Assembly (NCBI GenBank): GCA_031180805.1
Contig: JAPSLL010000031.1
Span: forward strand, 2,022-46,244
DNA: 44,223 bases
Origin: Bacillus sp. (in: firmicutes)
Lineage (GTDB): Bacteria > Bacillota > Bacilli > Bacillales > Bacillaceae
Reading direction: 5' to 3'
The notes under the pieces are model-generated. The model was given only the letters and a program-made list of their open reading frames with translations. It searched no databases and was not told the origin of the DNA. Shown piece by piece: positions 1 through 8,018 of the stretch. Numbering within the stretch: the stretch's first letter is position 1; every line of letters starts with the position of its first letter. The position numbers and the translations under genes were made by a program.

Positions 1-1845
1 TTTCCTTCAGATTATCGTCAGGTTTGGAAAAAGGATCAAATCTTTTTAGGTTGCTTGGGCCAATGGATTACACCTGAGTCAATATTTGAACGGTTACCTT
101 TTTATGATAATGAAAAAGAACTAGTTGTAACCGCAGACGCGATTATCGATAATCGAAAAGAATTATTTGAACGGTTACAAATTGTTAATCCACCTGGAAA
201 GAAAATAACTGATAGTGAGTTGATTTTACATTCATATATGAAGTGGGGGGAAGATGCCCCCAAATATATAATTGGTGATTTTGCCTTTATGATTTGGGAT
301 ATGAAAAAACAAACTATATTCGGAGCCCGTGATATATCTGGGGTAAGAACACTATATTATGTTACCGATGAAAGGAAAAGTAGGTTTGCATTTTCAACAC
401 TTATTAAGCCCTTATTCTCACTTCCTTATGTAAAGAAGCAACCAAATGAACAATGGTTAGCTGAATTTCTTGCTATTGATTCTATGGTAGATAGTACAGA
501 TTCATCAACAACTCCATATAAGTATATTCAGCAAGTACCACCGGGACATTCTATCATAGTCAATTCAGAAAGAATAAAGATTATAAAATATGGAAGCTTA
601 CTCCCAGATGATTCCATTAAATTTAAATCTGATGGAGAATATGAGGAAGCTTTTAAGGAGATATTTCAGGAAGCTGTGAATGTTAGATTACGTACCTTTC
701 GGAATGTTGGTTCACAACTAAGTGGTGGTCTAGATTCAGGTGCTGTTGTTAGCTTTGCCTCTCCAATACTAGCTAATCAAAATAAACCATTGCATACATT
801 TAGTTATATTCCTAAAGAAGGTTTTGTCGATTGGACACCAAAATGGGCTGTACCTAATGAAACTCCTTTTATTAAGGCGACAGTGAACTATGTTGGAAAT
901 ATTCATGATAAATTATTAAATTTTACTGGAAGAGATTCTTATACAGAAATAGATGAATGGCTCGAGATGATAGAAATACCCTATAAATTTTTTGAAAATA
1001 CGTTTTGGATTAGGGGAATCTACGAAAAAGCACAAGAAAATAATATCGGAGTTTTATTAACAGGGGCGAGGGGGAATTTTTCAATCTCATATGGTCCAGG
1101 ATTAGATTATTATAGTTTATTACTAAAAAAATTTAATTTTATTAAACTTTATAATGAAATTCGTTTATTTAGTCATAATCGAAATATTAGTAAGAAAAGA
1201 TTAATATCTTTGATTACCCACAGAGCATTACCAAAACGAAAAGGCAGCTACGGACAAAATAATTCTCGTTTACCTCAATTAATTAATCATAGTTTTGCAG
1301 AAAGAAGTCAAGCTTTTTTGAAATTAAAAAATAATGGTGTCGGGAAGGAGTTTAATTCATTTGAGACACGGAGAAATCATTTTGAACAAACATATTTTTG
1401 GAATAAGAGTGGGGTAGTTGGAACGAAACTATCACTTAGGTATGGAACTTTAGAAAGAGATCCTACGAATGATCCGAGAATAATTAAATTTTGTTTAGCG
1501 ATTCCAGTTGATCAATATATAAAACATGGGATAGATCGCTCTCTCATTAGAAGAGTGACAAAAGATAGATTACCAGATGAAGTCAGATTAAGTCAAAATA
1601 TTCGAGGTATGCAAAGTGCTGATTGGATAGAGCGAATGTTACCTGTTAAGGAAGAAATATTAAATGAAATACATAACGTTATTTCTGACTCAATGACAAA
1701 GGAATACCTCAACATTGATGTCATGAAATTAGCGGTACAAAAATTAAAGGAAAAGCCACTAACGGAGCTTGCCGCAGATTCTCATGTAAAAGTAGCTATG
1801 CGAGGATTAATTTTTCACCGGTTTATGAAGAAGGAATTTATTTAA
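1..1845 (+). CDS. Lasso peptide macrolactam synthetase (C protein, asparagine synthetase B-like), 5'-truncated
   Basis: ATP-dependent cyclase expected to activate the ring acidic side chain of the precursor and join it to the core N-terminus. The frame is open from base 1 with no start or ribosome site; the TTG at 55 is internal because the codons before it (ending IFLGCLGQW) look like ordinary cyclase sequence. The true start therefore lies left of the window. The N-terminal part resembles a glutaminase-like domain (ADAIIDNRKELFERL, GDFAFMIWD, GARDISGVRTLYY). The C-terminal part is an ATP-pyrophosphatase domain with the loop SGGLDSG encoded at 721-741, and a later PTNDPRIIKFC segment typical of lasso cyclases. 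The precursor gene follows 24 bases after the stop. The asparagine synthetase family is certain; the lasso role rests on the neighbours. Confidence 0.93.
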   Translation, partial: FPSDYRQVWKKDQIFLGCLGQWITPESIFERLPFYDNEKELVVTADAIIDNRKELFERLQIVNPPGKKITDSELILHSYMKWGEDAPKYIIGDFAFMIWDMKKQTIFGARDISGVRTLYYVTDERKSRFAFSTLIKPLFSLPYVKKQPNEQWLAEFLAIDSMVDSTDSSTTPYKYIQQVPPGHSIIVNSERIKIIKYGSLLPDDSIKFKSDGEYEEAFKEIFQEAVNVRLRTFRNVGSQLSGGLDSGAVVSFASPILANQNKPLHTFSYIPKEGFVDWTPKWAVPNETPFIKATVNYVGNIHDKLLNFTGRDSYTEIDEWLEMIEIPYKFFENTFWIRGIYEKAQENNIGVLLTGARGNFSISYGPGLDYYSLLLKKFNFIKLYNEIRLFSHNRNISKKRLISLITHRALPKRKGSYGQNNSRLPQLINHSFAERSQAFLKLKNNGVGKEFNSFETRRNHFEQTYFWNKSGVVGTKLSLRYGTLERDPTNDPRIIKFCLAIPVDQYIKHGIDRSLIRRVTKDRLPDEVRLSQNIRGMQSADWIERMLPVKEEILNEIHNVISDSMTKEYLNIDVMKLAVQKLKEKPLTELAADSHVKVAMRGLIFHRFMKKEFI

Positions 1846-1869
1846 GGAATTGAAAGGGGGTGGAAAACG

Positions 1870-2010
1870 ATGAAGCAATTAAAAGTGCAATGGGAAAAGC
1901 CGACATTAGAAATTCTTGAAGTTAGTCATACTTATGGGGGAAAAGGTACTACACAAGTTGATACAGTAACGACCCATGATTTTGACATTTGGGATCCTCC
2001 TGTAAGCTAA
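1870..2010 (+). CDS. Lasso peptide precursor (A gene), 46 aa
   Basis: This short gene begins at an ATG behind GAAAGGGGG (1851-1859). The leader (residues 1-22) ends EKPTLEILEVSHTY. It fits the Firmicute lasso leader pattern aromatic-x-x-P-x-L-x-x-L with W8 in the aromatic position, and has the conserved Thr at -2 (T21). The predicted core is residues 23-46: it starts GGKGTTQVD, has an aromatic and acidic tail (DFDIWD) and ends PPVS. G1 to D9 gives the classical nine-residue macrolactam ring. The C-terminal Ser matches the phosphorylation site of paeninodin-type peptides, and a kinase gene follows. The cleavage point, ring and modification are inferred from family rules. A hairpin at 2023-2064 follows the stop. 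Confidence 0.9.
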   Translation: MKQLKVQWEKPTLEILEVSHTYGGKGTTQVDTVTTHDFDIWDPPVS

Positions 2011-2022
2011 CATCTTTTATTG

Positions 2023-2064
2023 AGTTCCTCATGTAAAATGAAAGAAAATTTTATATGAGGAACT
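2023..2064 (+). other. Strong hairpin after the precursor gene
   Basis: A 17-bp stem (2023-2039 with 2048-2064, one G-U pair) closes an 8-base loop. It is followed by TAAAAATTG rather than a T-run, so it is a poor intrinsic terminator. It may protect the 3' end of an abundant precursor transcript or partly separate it from the downstream tailoring genes. Confidence 0.65.
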
Positions 2065-2146
2065 TAAAAATTGAACAAAGTACATATGCCCCTACCATTA
2101 TCCACTAACCTCTTTTGTTAATTAATATTATATTTCCTCCTACTTA

Positions 2147-2175
2147 TTGACACATTTAATAAAAAATGGTAATTT
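2147..2175 (+). promoter_or_regulatory. Predicted sigma-A promoter for the lasso kinase-to-exporter operon
   Basis: The -35 box TTGACA (2147-2152) is a perfect match. A 17-base spacer separates it from the -10 box TAATTT (2170-2175). It points to the kinase gene at 2310, leaving a leader of about 130 bases. The precursor and tailoring/export genes could thus be transcribed separately. A SinR-type operator starts 12 bases after the -10 box. Confidence 0.6.
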
Positions 2176-2187
2176 GAATCTATGGTT

Positions 2188-2203
2188 GTTCTTTATAGAG
2201 AAT
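2188..2203 (+). promoter_or_regulatory. SinR-type operator dyad
   Basis: GTTCTTTATAGAGAAT contains an exact SinR half-site (GTTCTYT) and an inverted partner with one mismatch. It covers roughly +6 to +22 relative to the predicted promoter, a position suited to repression. A SinR homologue is encoded at 8744-9076. Confidence 0.6.
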
Positions 2204-2260
2204 AAAATAAGTGGAATTCCATAATATTATTCTTGATAATTAAAATATTACTAATATTTC

Positions 2261-2276
2261 GTTCATTATAATGAAC
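2261..2276 (+). promoter_or_regulatory. Perfect 16-bp palindrome, SinR-like operator
   Basis: GTTCATTATAATGAAC is a perfect palindrome in the leader of the kinase gene, 73 bases downstream of the dyad at 2188. Each half differs from GTTCTYT at one base. It closely resembles the dyad at 8680-8695, which shares its first ten bases. Confidence 0.5.
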
Positions 2277-2309
2277 TCGTAGTGTGTCGTTTACAAAGGG
2301 GGGGGTATT

Positions 2310-3245
2310 GTGAAGCAAGTGGATAGACTGAAATTATACTTTGCATTTGGTCTAACATTTAGTAGTGAAATTGACTTTCCAGAACTAATAAATATAGAAA
2401 CTAGTCGGTATATCGATGTAACAATAAAGGAAGAGGATTTAACAGAAAAATGGTTAGAATACGGGGATTCAGATAAAGTTTATGTTATTAAAGAAAAATT
2501 TTGGCTCTTTAAAGTACCTAACGTTGCTATTTATTGTATTCAAGAAGGAAAACAAATAATAGTTTCTCCTCTTTCAGAAGAAAGGAAAGACTTAATTCGA
2601 CTTTATCTATTAGGTACATGTATGGGGGCATTATTAATGCAACGAAGAATTCTTCCCTTACATGGTAGTGCAATTGAGATTAACGGCAAAGCGTACGCAA
2701 TAGTTGGGGATTCTGGTGCAGGAAAATCAACAACTGCAGCTGCTTTTTTAAGGCAAGGATATCGTTTTATTAGTGATGATGTAATTCCGGTTTCTCTTAA
2801 TGATAGAAATGTGCCTATTGTTTGTGCGGCCTATCCTCAGCAAAAGCTGTGGCAAGAAAGTATTAATGAGTTTGGAATGGACTCCAAATTATATCGTCCT
2901 ATATTTGAAAGAGAAAAGAAGTATGCAATCCCAGTAAGCGAGCAGTTTGTAGATAATCCCTTGCCATTAGCAGGTATTATAGAACTTGTAAAAAAAGAAG
3001 ACGAGAAATTAGGAATCTACCAAATACATAAACTAGAGAGATTGCAAACAATATTTAATCATACATACCGGAACTTTTTTATTTTACCAGCAGGTTTGTT
3101 GCAATGGCATTTTCATACCTCTACAACCATATGTGAAGCTGTTAAGCTTTTTAGAATCCAACGTCCACCGCAAAGGTTTACAGCCTATGATTTAACAGAA
3201 ATGATTATATCGACATGTAATGAGGAGGAAATAATATATGGGTGA
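2310..3245 (+). CDS. Lasso peptide kinase, HPr kinase/phosphorylase-like (K protein)
   Basis: Predicted to phosphorylate the C-terminal Ser of the precursor, as established for paeninodin-type systems. The 311-residue protein starts at GTG behind a strong AAAGGGGGGG site. It has a variable N-terminal region, then the HprK-like core: His118 in PLHGS, the P-loop GDSGAGKST (residues 133-141) and an acidic pair in FISDDVIPV. No phosphocarrier-regulation domains are present, so it is a stand-alone kinase fold. It overlaps the next gene by 8 bases. The substrate is inferred from the family and from the terminal Ser of the precursor. Confidence 0.88.
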   Translation: MKQVDRLKLYFAFGLTFSSEIDFPELINIETSRYIDVTIKEEDLTEKWLEYGDSDKVYVIKEKFWLFKVPNVAIYCIQEGKQIIVSPLSEERKDLIRLYLLGTCMGALLMQRRILPLHGSAIEINGKAYAIVGDSGAGKSTTAAAFLRQGYRFISDDVIPVSLNDRNVPIVCAAYPQQKLWQESINEFGMDSKLYRPIFEREKKYAIPVSEQFVDNPLPLAGIIELVKKEDEKLGIYQIHKLERLQTIFNHTYRNFFILPAGLLQWHFHTSTTICEAVKLFRIQRPPQRFTAYDLTEMIISTCNEEEIIYG

Positions 3246-3537
3246 CATATTTGAAGGAGCCTTTTATATAAAGCAAAAAGAAGGAAATATTGTAAGTGAT
3301 ATGGATGGAGAAAAGGTAATGTTAAGCATTTCAAATGGGAAATATTATAATTTGGGGAAAATTGGAGGAGTAATTTGGGACTTAATTGAAAAACCAATTT
3401 CTTATCTTGAGCTAGTAGACTTTTTAGTAAGTAATTATGAGGTCGACAGAGGAGAATGTGAGCAACAGGTACTATCATTTCTAGAATCCCTTAAGAAAGA
3501 AGAATTAATTGAAATAAAAGAAGGGAAATTAATGTGA
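3238..3537 (+). CDS. Lasso peptide B1 protein (PqqD-like RiPP recognition element)
   Basis: Small PqqD-family protein (99 aa) expected to bind the precursor leader and deliver it to the B2 protease. The sequence has the usual layout: an N-terminal beta region (MDGEKVMLSISNGKYYNL), the segment GGVIWDLIEKPISYLELVDFL, and a helical C-terminus with LESLKKEELI. The ATG lies behind AATGAGGAGGAAAT inside the end of the kinase gene (8-base overlap). Its own stop overlaps the GTG of the B2 gene, so the three genes are probably translationally coupled. B1 and B2 being separate genes is the normal arrangement in Firmicutes. Confidence 0.9.
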   Translation: MGDIFEGAFYIKQKEGNIVSDMDGEKVMLSISNGKYYNLGKIGGVIWDLIEKPISYLELVDFLVSNYEVDRGECEQQVLSFLESLKKEELIEIKEGKLM

Positions 3538-4037
3538 AATTCACCAAAATAATGAGATGGAGACTTTTTGGAAAGTTGAGAATTTTGATTGCAATGGATT
3601 GGAAGATGAAATGTCTTTTAGTAGAATCCTATTTTTATTTAGCGATTGGATGGTATTTAAAAAGGTTACCATTTTCGAATGTGGCACCTACTCTAGGACT
3701 TCAAATGGATGAAACAACCTATTTACCTATGCCGAATAGAAAAAAGGAATTATTAAAAATATCCCAAGCAATTCGGATTATGAACAGGTACACCTTTTGG
3801 GAAAGTCAATGTTTAGTTCAGGCATTTGCTGCGATGAAAATGTTAGAAAGACGAGGAATAGAAAGTACGCTCTATCTTGGTACAGCAAGAGAGGAAAACG
3901 GAAAGTTAATTGCCCATGCTTGGCTGCGAAGCGGGCCTTATATTGTTACAGGCTTTGAAGGGAAAAATAAGTTCACGATAGTAGGGAAATTCGCCAAAAA
4001 AATTGGAGGCAAGGATTGTGGAGAAATTTCAACTTGA
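3534..4037 (+). CDS. Lasso peptide B2 leader protease (transglutaminase-like)
   Basis: Cysteine protease predicted to cut the leader after Tyr22 of the precursor. It is 167 aa and starts at GTG overlapping the B1 stop. The family signatures are Cys93 in FWESQCLVQAFAA and His128 in LIAHAWLRSGPY, the Cys-His pair of the transglutaminase-like fold; a third catalytic residue is not obvious by eye. The N-terminal half (SYFYLAIGWYLKRLPF) is hydrophobic, as in other B2 proteins. Its 3' end overlaps the next gene by 20 bases. Confidence 0.9.
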   Translation: MKFTKIMRWRLFGKLRILIAMDWKMKCLLVESYFYLAIGWYLKRLPFSNVAPTLGLQMDETTYLPMPNRKKELLKISQAIRIMNRYTFWESQCLVQAFAAMKMLERRGIESTLYLGTAREENGKLIAHAWLRSGPYIVTGFEGKNKFTIVGKFAKKIGGKDCGEIST

Positions 4038-5190
4038 TATTGCAAGCATCCCAAATGAGCTTAATGTTATTTTACAGATTTTAAGGAATCAAAATAGCTA
4101 TAGTCCTATTAAAACAAGAACATTATCCTCTCTCCATTGGAAAAGCTTTGTAAGACAGGCTAAACACCATCGTGTTTTTCCAGTATTATACAAAAAAATT
4201 AAAGACGTTGATCAATTTATAGTTCCAAAAGAGATAAAACAAGAATTAGAAATTGAATACCGAAAAAGTACATTTATGATGCTTAAATTAAGCGCGGAGA
4301 TAGACTTAATAAATCGACTCTTTTCTGAAGAAGCTATTAAGGTATTATTTTTAAAGGGTCCTGTCATTGCCCATGATCTGTATGGTGATATTTCACTACG
4401 TACCTCAAGTGATTTGGATTTTCTTGTTCAGATAAAAGATCTTCAGAAAGCTGAAAAAATTTTAATTGAATTGGGCTATATAAAAAATGATTATATTAAG
4501 TCTGTCCTAAATGATTGGAAGTGGAGGCATCATCATCTTGCGTTTTATCATCCCCAAAAGAGAATAAAACTTGAAATTCATTGGAGGTTAAATCCAGGAC
4601 CAAATGCTGAGCAAAGTTTTGATGATTTATGGAAAAGAAAAAGAAAAAGTAACTTAATGAACACAAATGTCTTTTATTTAGGGAAGGAAGATTTGTTTGT
4701 CTTTTTAATATCACATGGGTCTCGTCATGGTTGGTCAAGACTTAGGTGGCTTCTGGATATTCATTTTCTATTACATAAAGATATTGACTGGAATTTCGTA
4801 AAGCATCTTTTACGTAAGTATCAGTTAACACACATAGCGGGTCAGGCACTTCTGCTAACAAATTCTCTATTACATACTAAGTATCCACATGAAATCAAGT
4901 TTTTAGTTAATAAAAGACGTTCTCGTAAATTAGCACAAGATGCAATTTTCTATCTTGAAAGAATGGTTAACCTTCATACAGAACCTCTACCAGAAGAAGT
5001 GGCAGCCTACCATTCGAAGCATTTGTTTTCATTAAAGTCAATTAATCAAAAGCTACTATTTATATTAAGCCTACTATTTCCTTTTTCAGAAGATGCGGAA
5101 ACGTTACCATTACCAAAAAGGATGCACTTTCTTTATTTTCCTTTACGTCCTTTTTTATGTGCTTGGCGAAGAGCTAGGAAGCATGTATAA
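4018..5190 (+). CDS. Nucleotidyltransferase-fold lasso tailoring protein
   Basis: The protein (390 aa) resembles the uncharacterised nucleotidyltransferase family often found in lasso and other RiPP clusters. The core reads LFLKGPVIAHDLYGD then SSDLDFLV, the latter giving the acidic metal-binding pair, followed by ERMV and other helical regions. GTG at 4018 is the better start because GGAGG at 4005-4009 sits 8 bases before it; the TTG at 4003 has no room for a site. In the related pseudomycoidin cluster a protein of this type is reported to add hexoses to the phosphorylated C-terminal Ser. A similar role here is inference. Confidence 0.82.
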   Translation: MEKFQLDIASIPNELNVILQILRNQNSYSPIKTRTLSSLHWKSFVRQAKHHRVFPVLYKKIKDVDQFIVPKEIKQELEIEYRKSTFMMLKLSAEIDLINRLFSEEAIKVLFLKGPVIAHDLYGDISLRTSSDLDFLVQIKDLQKAEKILIELGYIKNDYIKSVLNDWKWRHHHLAFYHPQKRIKLEIHWRLNPGPNAEQSFDDLWKRKRKSNLMNTNVFYLGKEDLFVFLISHGSRHGWSRLRWLLDIHFLLHKDIDWNFVKHLLRKYQLTHIAGQALLLTNSLLHTKYPHEIKFLVNKRRSRKLAQDAIFYLERMVNLHTEPLPEEVAAYHSKHLFSLKSINQKLLFILSLLFPFSEDAETLPLPKRMHFLYFPLRPFLCAWRRARKHV

Positions 5191-5208
5191 CCCTAGGAGG
5201 AACAAGCA

Positions 5209-7002
5209 ATGTCAGATCTTTTTTATTTTTTAAGGCAAATCCAGTCGTTTGCAGGAAAGAAATTATATATTAACTTTTTTGCAATGGTATGTATTAGTTT
5301 GTTAGACGGTGTTGGAATTTTGCTATTAATTCCAATGATTAGCATGAGTGGTGTAATTGAGGTCGAATCAAGTGGACAATCCGTCTTAAGCCTTTTTTCA
5401 TTTCTACAAAATGTTCCAACTGAAGTCGGCATAGTGGTTATTTTATGTTTGTATTTACTCATTGTCATTAGTCATAACTTGTTCCAACGAATGATTACTG
5501 TACAAAATGCTAAAATACAGCATGGGTTTCTTCGATATTTACGTGTTGAAACATATCGTGCTATTTTGCAAGCGAATTGGGATTTTTTTATAAAAAATAG
5601 AAAATCAGATCTTATCAATATATTAACAACTGAAATCGTTCGAACAAGCTCAGGTACCCAATCGTTTCTTCAATTTATGTCATCTCTTATTTTCACGTTG
5701 ATCCAAATTAGTCTAGCTTTTTTCCTTTCTCCAACAATTACTTTATTTGTTTTACTTTGTGGAATCATTTTATTAGTGTTGAATCGGAAGTTTTTAAAAA
5801 CTTCTATTGCACTTGGTCAGCGGAACTATCATTTAGGAAAAGAGCATTTAGCTGGAATAACAGAACAAATTAACGGCATTAAGGATGTAAAAAGCAATAC
5901 GTTAGAACAGTCAAGAATTGACTGGTATCAAATGATCACAAAACAAATATTAAAAGAGCAGGTAGATTATACAAAGCTGAAAATGAAAACACAATTTTAT
6001 TATCGAACTGCAAGTTCAATTTTTCTCGTAATCTTTATTTATTTTGCAATAAATCTTTTTCATGCACAAGTAGCGCAGTTAATGATGATTGTTTTAATTT
6101 TTTCTAGATTATGGCCGAGAGTTGCTGGGATACAAGGGTCTTTAGAACAAATGGCAACGATTCTACCTGCATTTAAAGCAGTAAAATCGATGCAAAATCA
6201 ATGTTATGAGGCAAAAGAAATAAATTTAGAAAATTTTAACGAGATTAAGCCTCTAGAAATTACCCAGGAAATGGTTTGTGAGCAGGTTTCTTTCCGCTAC
6301 CATCCTACATCTGAATTTGCGCTAAAAAATATTAATCTTACAATTCCGGTTAATAAAATGACTGCAGTTGTCGGCCGTTCAGGGGCAGGAAAAAGCACGC
6401 TAATTGATTTGCTAATGGGATTGAATTATCCAGAAAAAGGTAATATCGTCATTGATGGGATTCCTTTAACAAGCGACATGGTTATTGCCTTAAGAAAATC
6501 TGTAAGTTATGTACCTCAGGAACCTTTCCTTTTTAATGCTAGCATTCGGGAAAATTTATTACTTTTAGTACCTGATGCATCTGAGGAAAGTATTTGGCAT
6601 GCATTAAATTTTGCCTCTGCAGCTGAATTTGTGAGAAAGCTTCCACAAGGGTTAGATACACGTATAGGTGATCGTGGTATTAAATTATCTGGAGGAGAAC
6701 GGCAGCGTATCGTATTAGCCCGCGCTATACTTCGAAAACCATCGATTCTTGTTCTGGATGAAGCTACAAGTGCACTAGATGTTGAAAATGAAGCGAAAAT
6801 TCAACAATCTATTGAAAGATTGAAGGGAAGGATGACAATTATTGTAATCGCCCATCGCTTATCTACAATTCGCCATGCTGACCAGGTAATTGTTTTAGAT
6901 GAAGGTGTTATTGTACAAAAGGGGCAATACCGACAATTGGCGAAGGACAAACGAAGCGTTTTTGGACATTTAGTTAGTAATCAATTAGAGGCCAATTATT
7001 AA
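5209..7002 (+). CDS. ABC transporter, permease fused to ATPase (lasso exporter, D protein)
   Basis: A 597-aa half-transporter expected to export the mature peptide and so confer immunity. The N-terminal half has about six membrane segments (for example FFAMVCISLLDGVGILLLIPM and IVVILCLYLLIVI). The C-terminal nucleotide-binding domain has Walker A GRSGAGKST, a Q-loop VPQEPFLF, the signature LSGGERQR, Walker B ILVLDEATS and the switch His in IAHRLS. There is no N-terminal C39 peptidase domain, consistent with leader removal by B2. Start ATG with AGGAGGAA eight bases upstream; 18 bases after the tailoring gene. Confidence 0.93.
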   Translation: MSDLFYFLRQIQSFAGKKLYINFFAMVCISLLDGVGILLLIPMISMSGVIEVESSGQSVLSLFSFLQNVPTEVGIVVILCLYLLIVISHNLFQRMITVQNAKIQHGFLRYLRVETYRAILQANWDFFIKNRKSDLINILTTEIVRTSSGTQSFLQFMSSLIFTLIQISLAFFLSPTITLFVLLCGIILLVLNRKFLKTSIALGQRNYHLGKEHLAGITEQINGIKDVKSNTLEQSRIDWYQMITKQILKEQVDYTKLKMKTQFYYRTASSIFLVIFIYFAINLFHAQVAQLMMIVLIFSRLWPRVAGIQGSLEQMATILPAFKAVKSMQNQCYEAKEINLENFNEIKPLEITQEMVCEQVSFRYHPTSEFALKNINLTIPVNKMTAVVGRSGAGKSTLIDLLMGLNYPEKGNIVIDGIPLTSDMVIALRKSVSYVPQEPFLFNASIRENLLLLVPDASEESIWHALNFASAAEFVRKLPQGLDTRIGDRGIKLSGGERQRIVLARAILRKPSILVLDEATSALDVENEAKIQQSIERLKGRMTIIVIAHRLSTIRHADQVIVLDEGVIVQKGQYRQLAKDKRSVFGHLVSNQLEANY

Positions 7003-7044
7003 TTATTGACTCTTTTGATCTACTGATTATAAGGAGTTTTGCTC

Positions 7045-8004
7045 TTGAAAAGACCTATTAAGTACTGGATTCTAACTATCTTTATGTTCGTGACGTTTTT
7101 TCTTATTGTATATACAATTTGGGATAATAATCGAATTATTGTCACCGAAGAGGAAGTTTTTATTAAAGATTTACCTGAAGAATTAGAGGGGTTTACAATA
7201 TTGCAAATTTCTGATTTACATGAAAAAGAATTTGGGAAGAATCAGAGAAAATTGATTAAATTAGTTAATTCTTTACAATATGATTCGCTCGTAATAACAG
7301 GGGATTTATTAACTAATCAAAATAGTGAAAATTATGATCCGATTTATATGTTATTGGAAGGGATTCGAAATAAGGAGCATGCTTTATTTGTTCCAGGAAA
7401 TACTGATCCTGTTAGTAGCATAAGCATTAGTAAAGGTAGAAGTGAAAAACACGAATTTATTCAAGGATTGGAATCTCGAGGAATAAAATTAGTGGATTCT
7501 GTTTACACAATTACAAAAGGGGATTCAAATGTTTACTTTGTGGATTTTAAAAAGTCTTTGCAGGTTAAGAATAAAATGAGTGGGATAGGGGGGATTGGAG
7601 ACTTACAATTAGCACGAAATGATGTGTCGATTTTAAGCAATATAACAGAACAAGATGTGCTTATTGGATTGACACATTATCCAATTGTTGATATCCAAAT
7701 TGACCAAATCAAATCAAATCCCAATATGAAGTTTCATAATTTTGATTTAATTATGGCAGGACATTATCATGGTGGACAAATAAGATTACCTTTTGTTGGC
7801 GCATTATTTGTACCAGAGCCATATTATAAACATGGCGGTTTATTTCCTCCATCAGACCGAGTAAAAGGACTATGGGAATATCGGCAAACTAAACAATATG
7901 TTAGTGCAGGATTAGGAAGTAGTAAAGCGATCTCCTTTTTAGGATTCCGCTTATTTAATACTCCAGAAATAAATTTAATCAGCTTTAAAAATAGACGTGA
8001 GTAA
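7045..8004 (+). CDS. Membrane-anchored metallophosphoesterase (YkuE/YaeI type)
   Basis: Calcineurin-like phosphoesterase, 319 aa. One N-terminal membrane segment (YWILTIFMFVTFFLIVYTIW) should place the domain outside the membrane. Metal-ligand motifs appear in order: ISDLHEKEFG, ITGDLL, PGNTDP, LTHYP and AGHYHGGQI. TTG at 7045 is preferred over TTG at 7039 because AAGGAG (7031-7036) is then correctly spaced. It lies 42 bases after the exporter with no terminator between, so it is probably cotranscribed with the lasso genes. The normal substrate is unknown. Removing phosphate from the peptide or an envelope lipid is possible but unproven. Convergent with the next gene. Confidence 0.8.
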   Translation: MKRPIKYWILTIFMFVTFFLIVYTIWDNNRIIVTEEEVFIKDLPEELEGFTILQISDLHEKEFGKNQRKLIKLVNSLQYDSLVITGDLLTNQNSENYDPIYMLLEGIRNKEHALFVPGNTDPVSSISISKGRSEKHEFIQGLESRGIKLVDSVYTITKGDSNVYFVDFKKSLQVKNKMSGIGGIGDLQLARNDVSILSNITEQDVLIGLTHYPIVDIQIDQIKSNPNMKFHNFDLIMAGHYHGGQIRLPFVGALFVPEPYYKHGGLFPPSDRVKGLWEYRQTKQYVSAGLGSSKAISFLGFRLFNTPEINLISFKNRRE

Positions 8005-8018
8005 TACAATGATACTTT

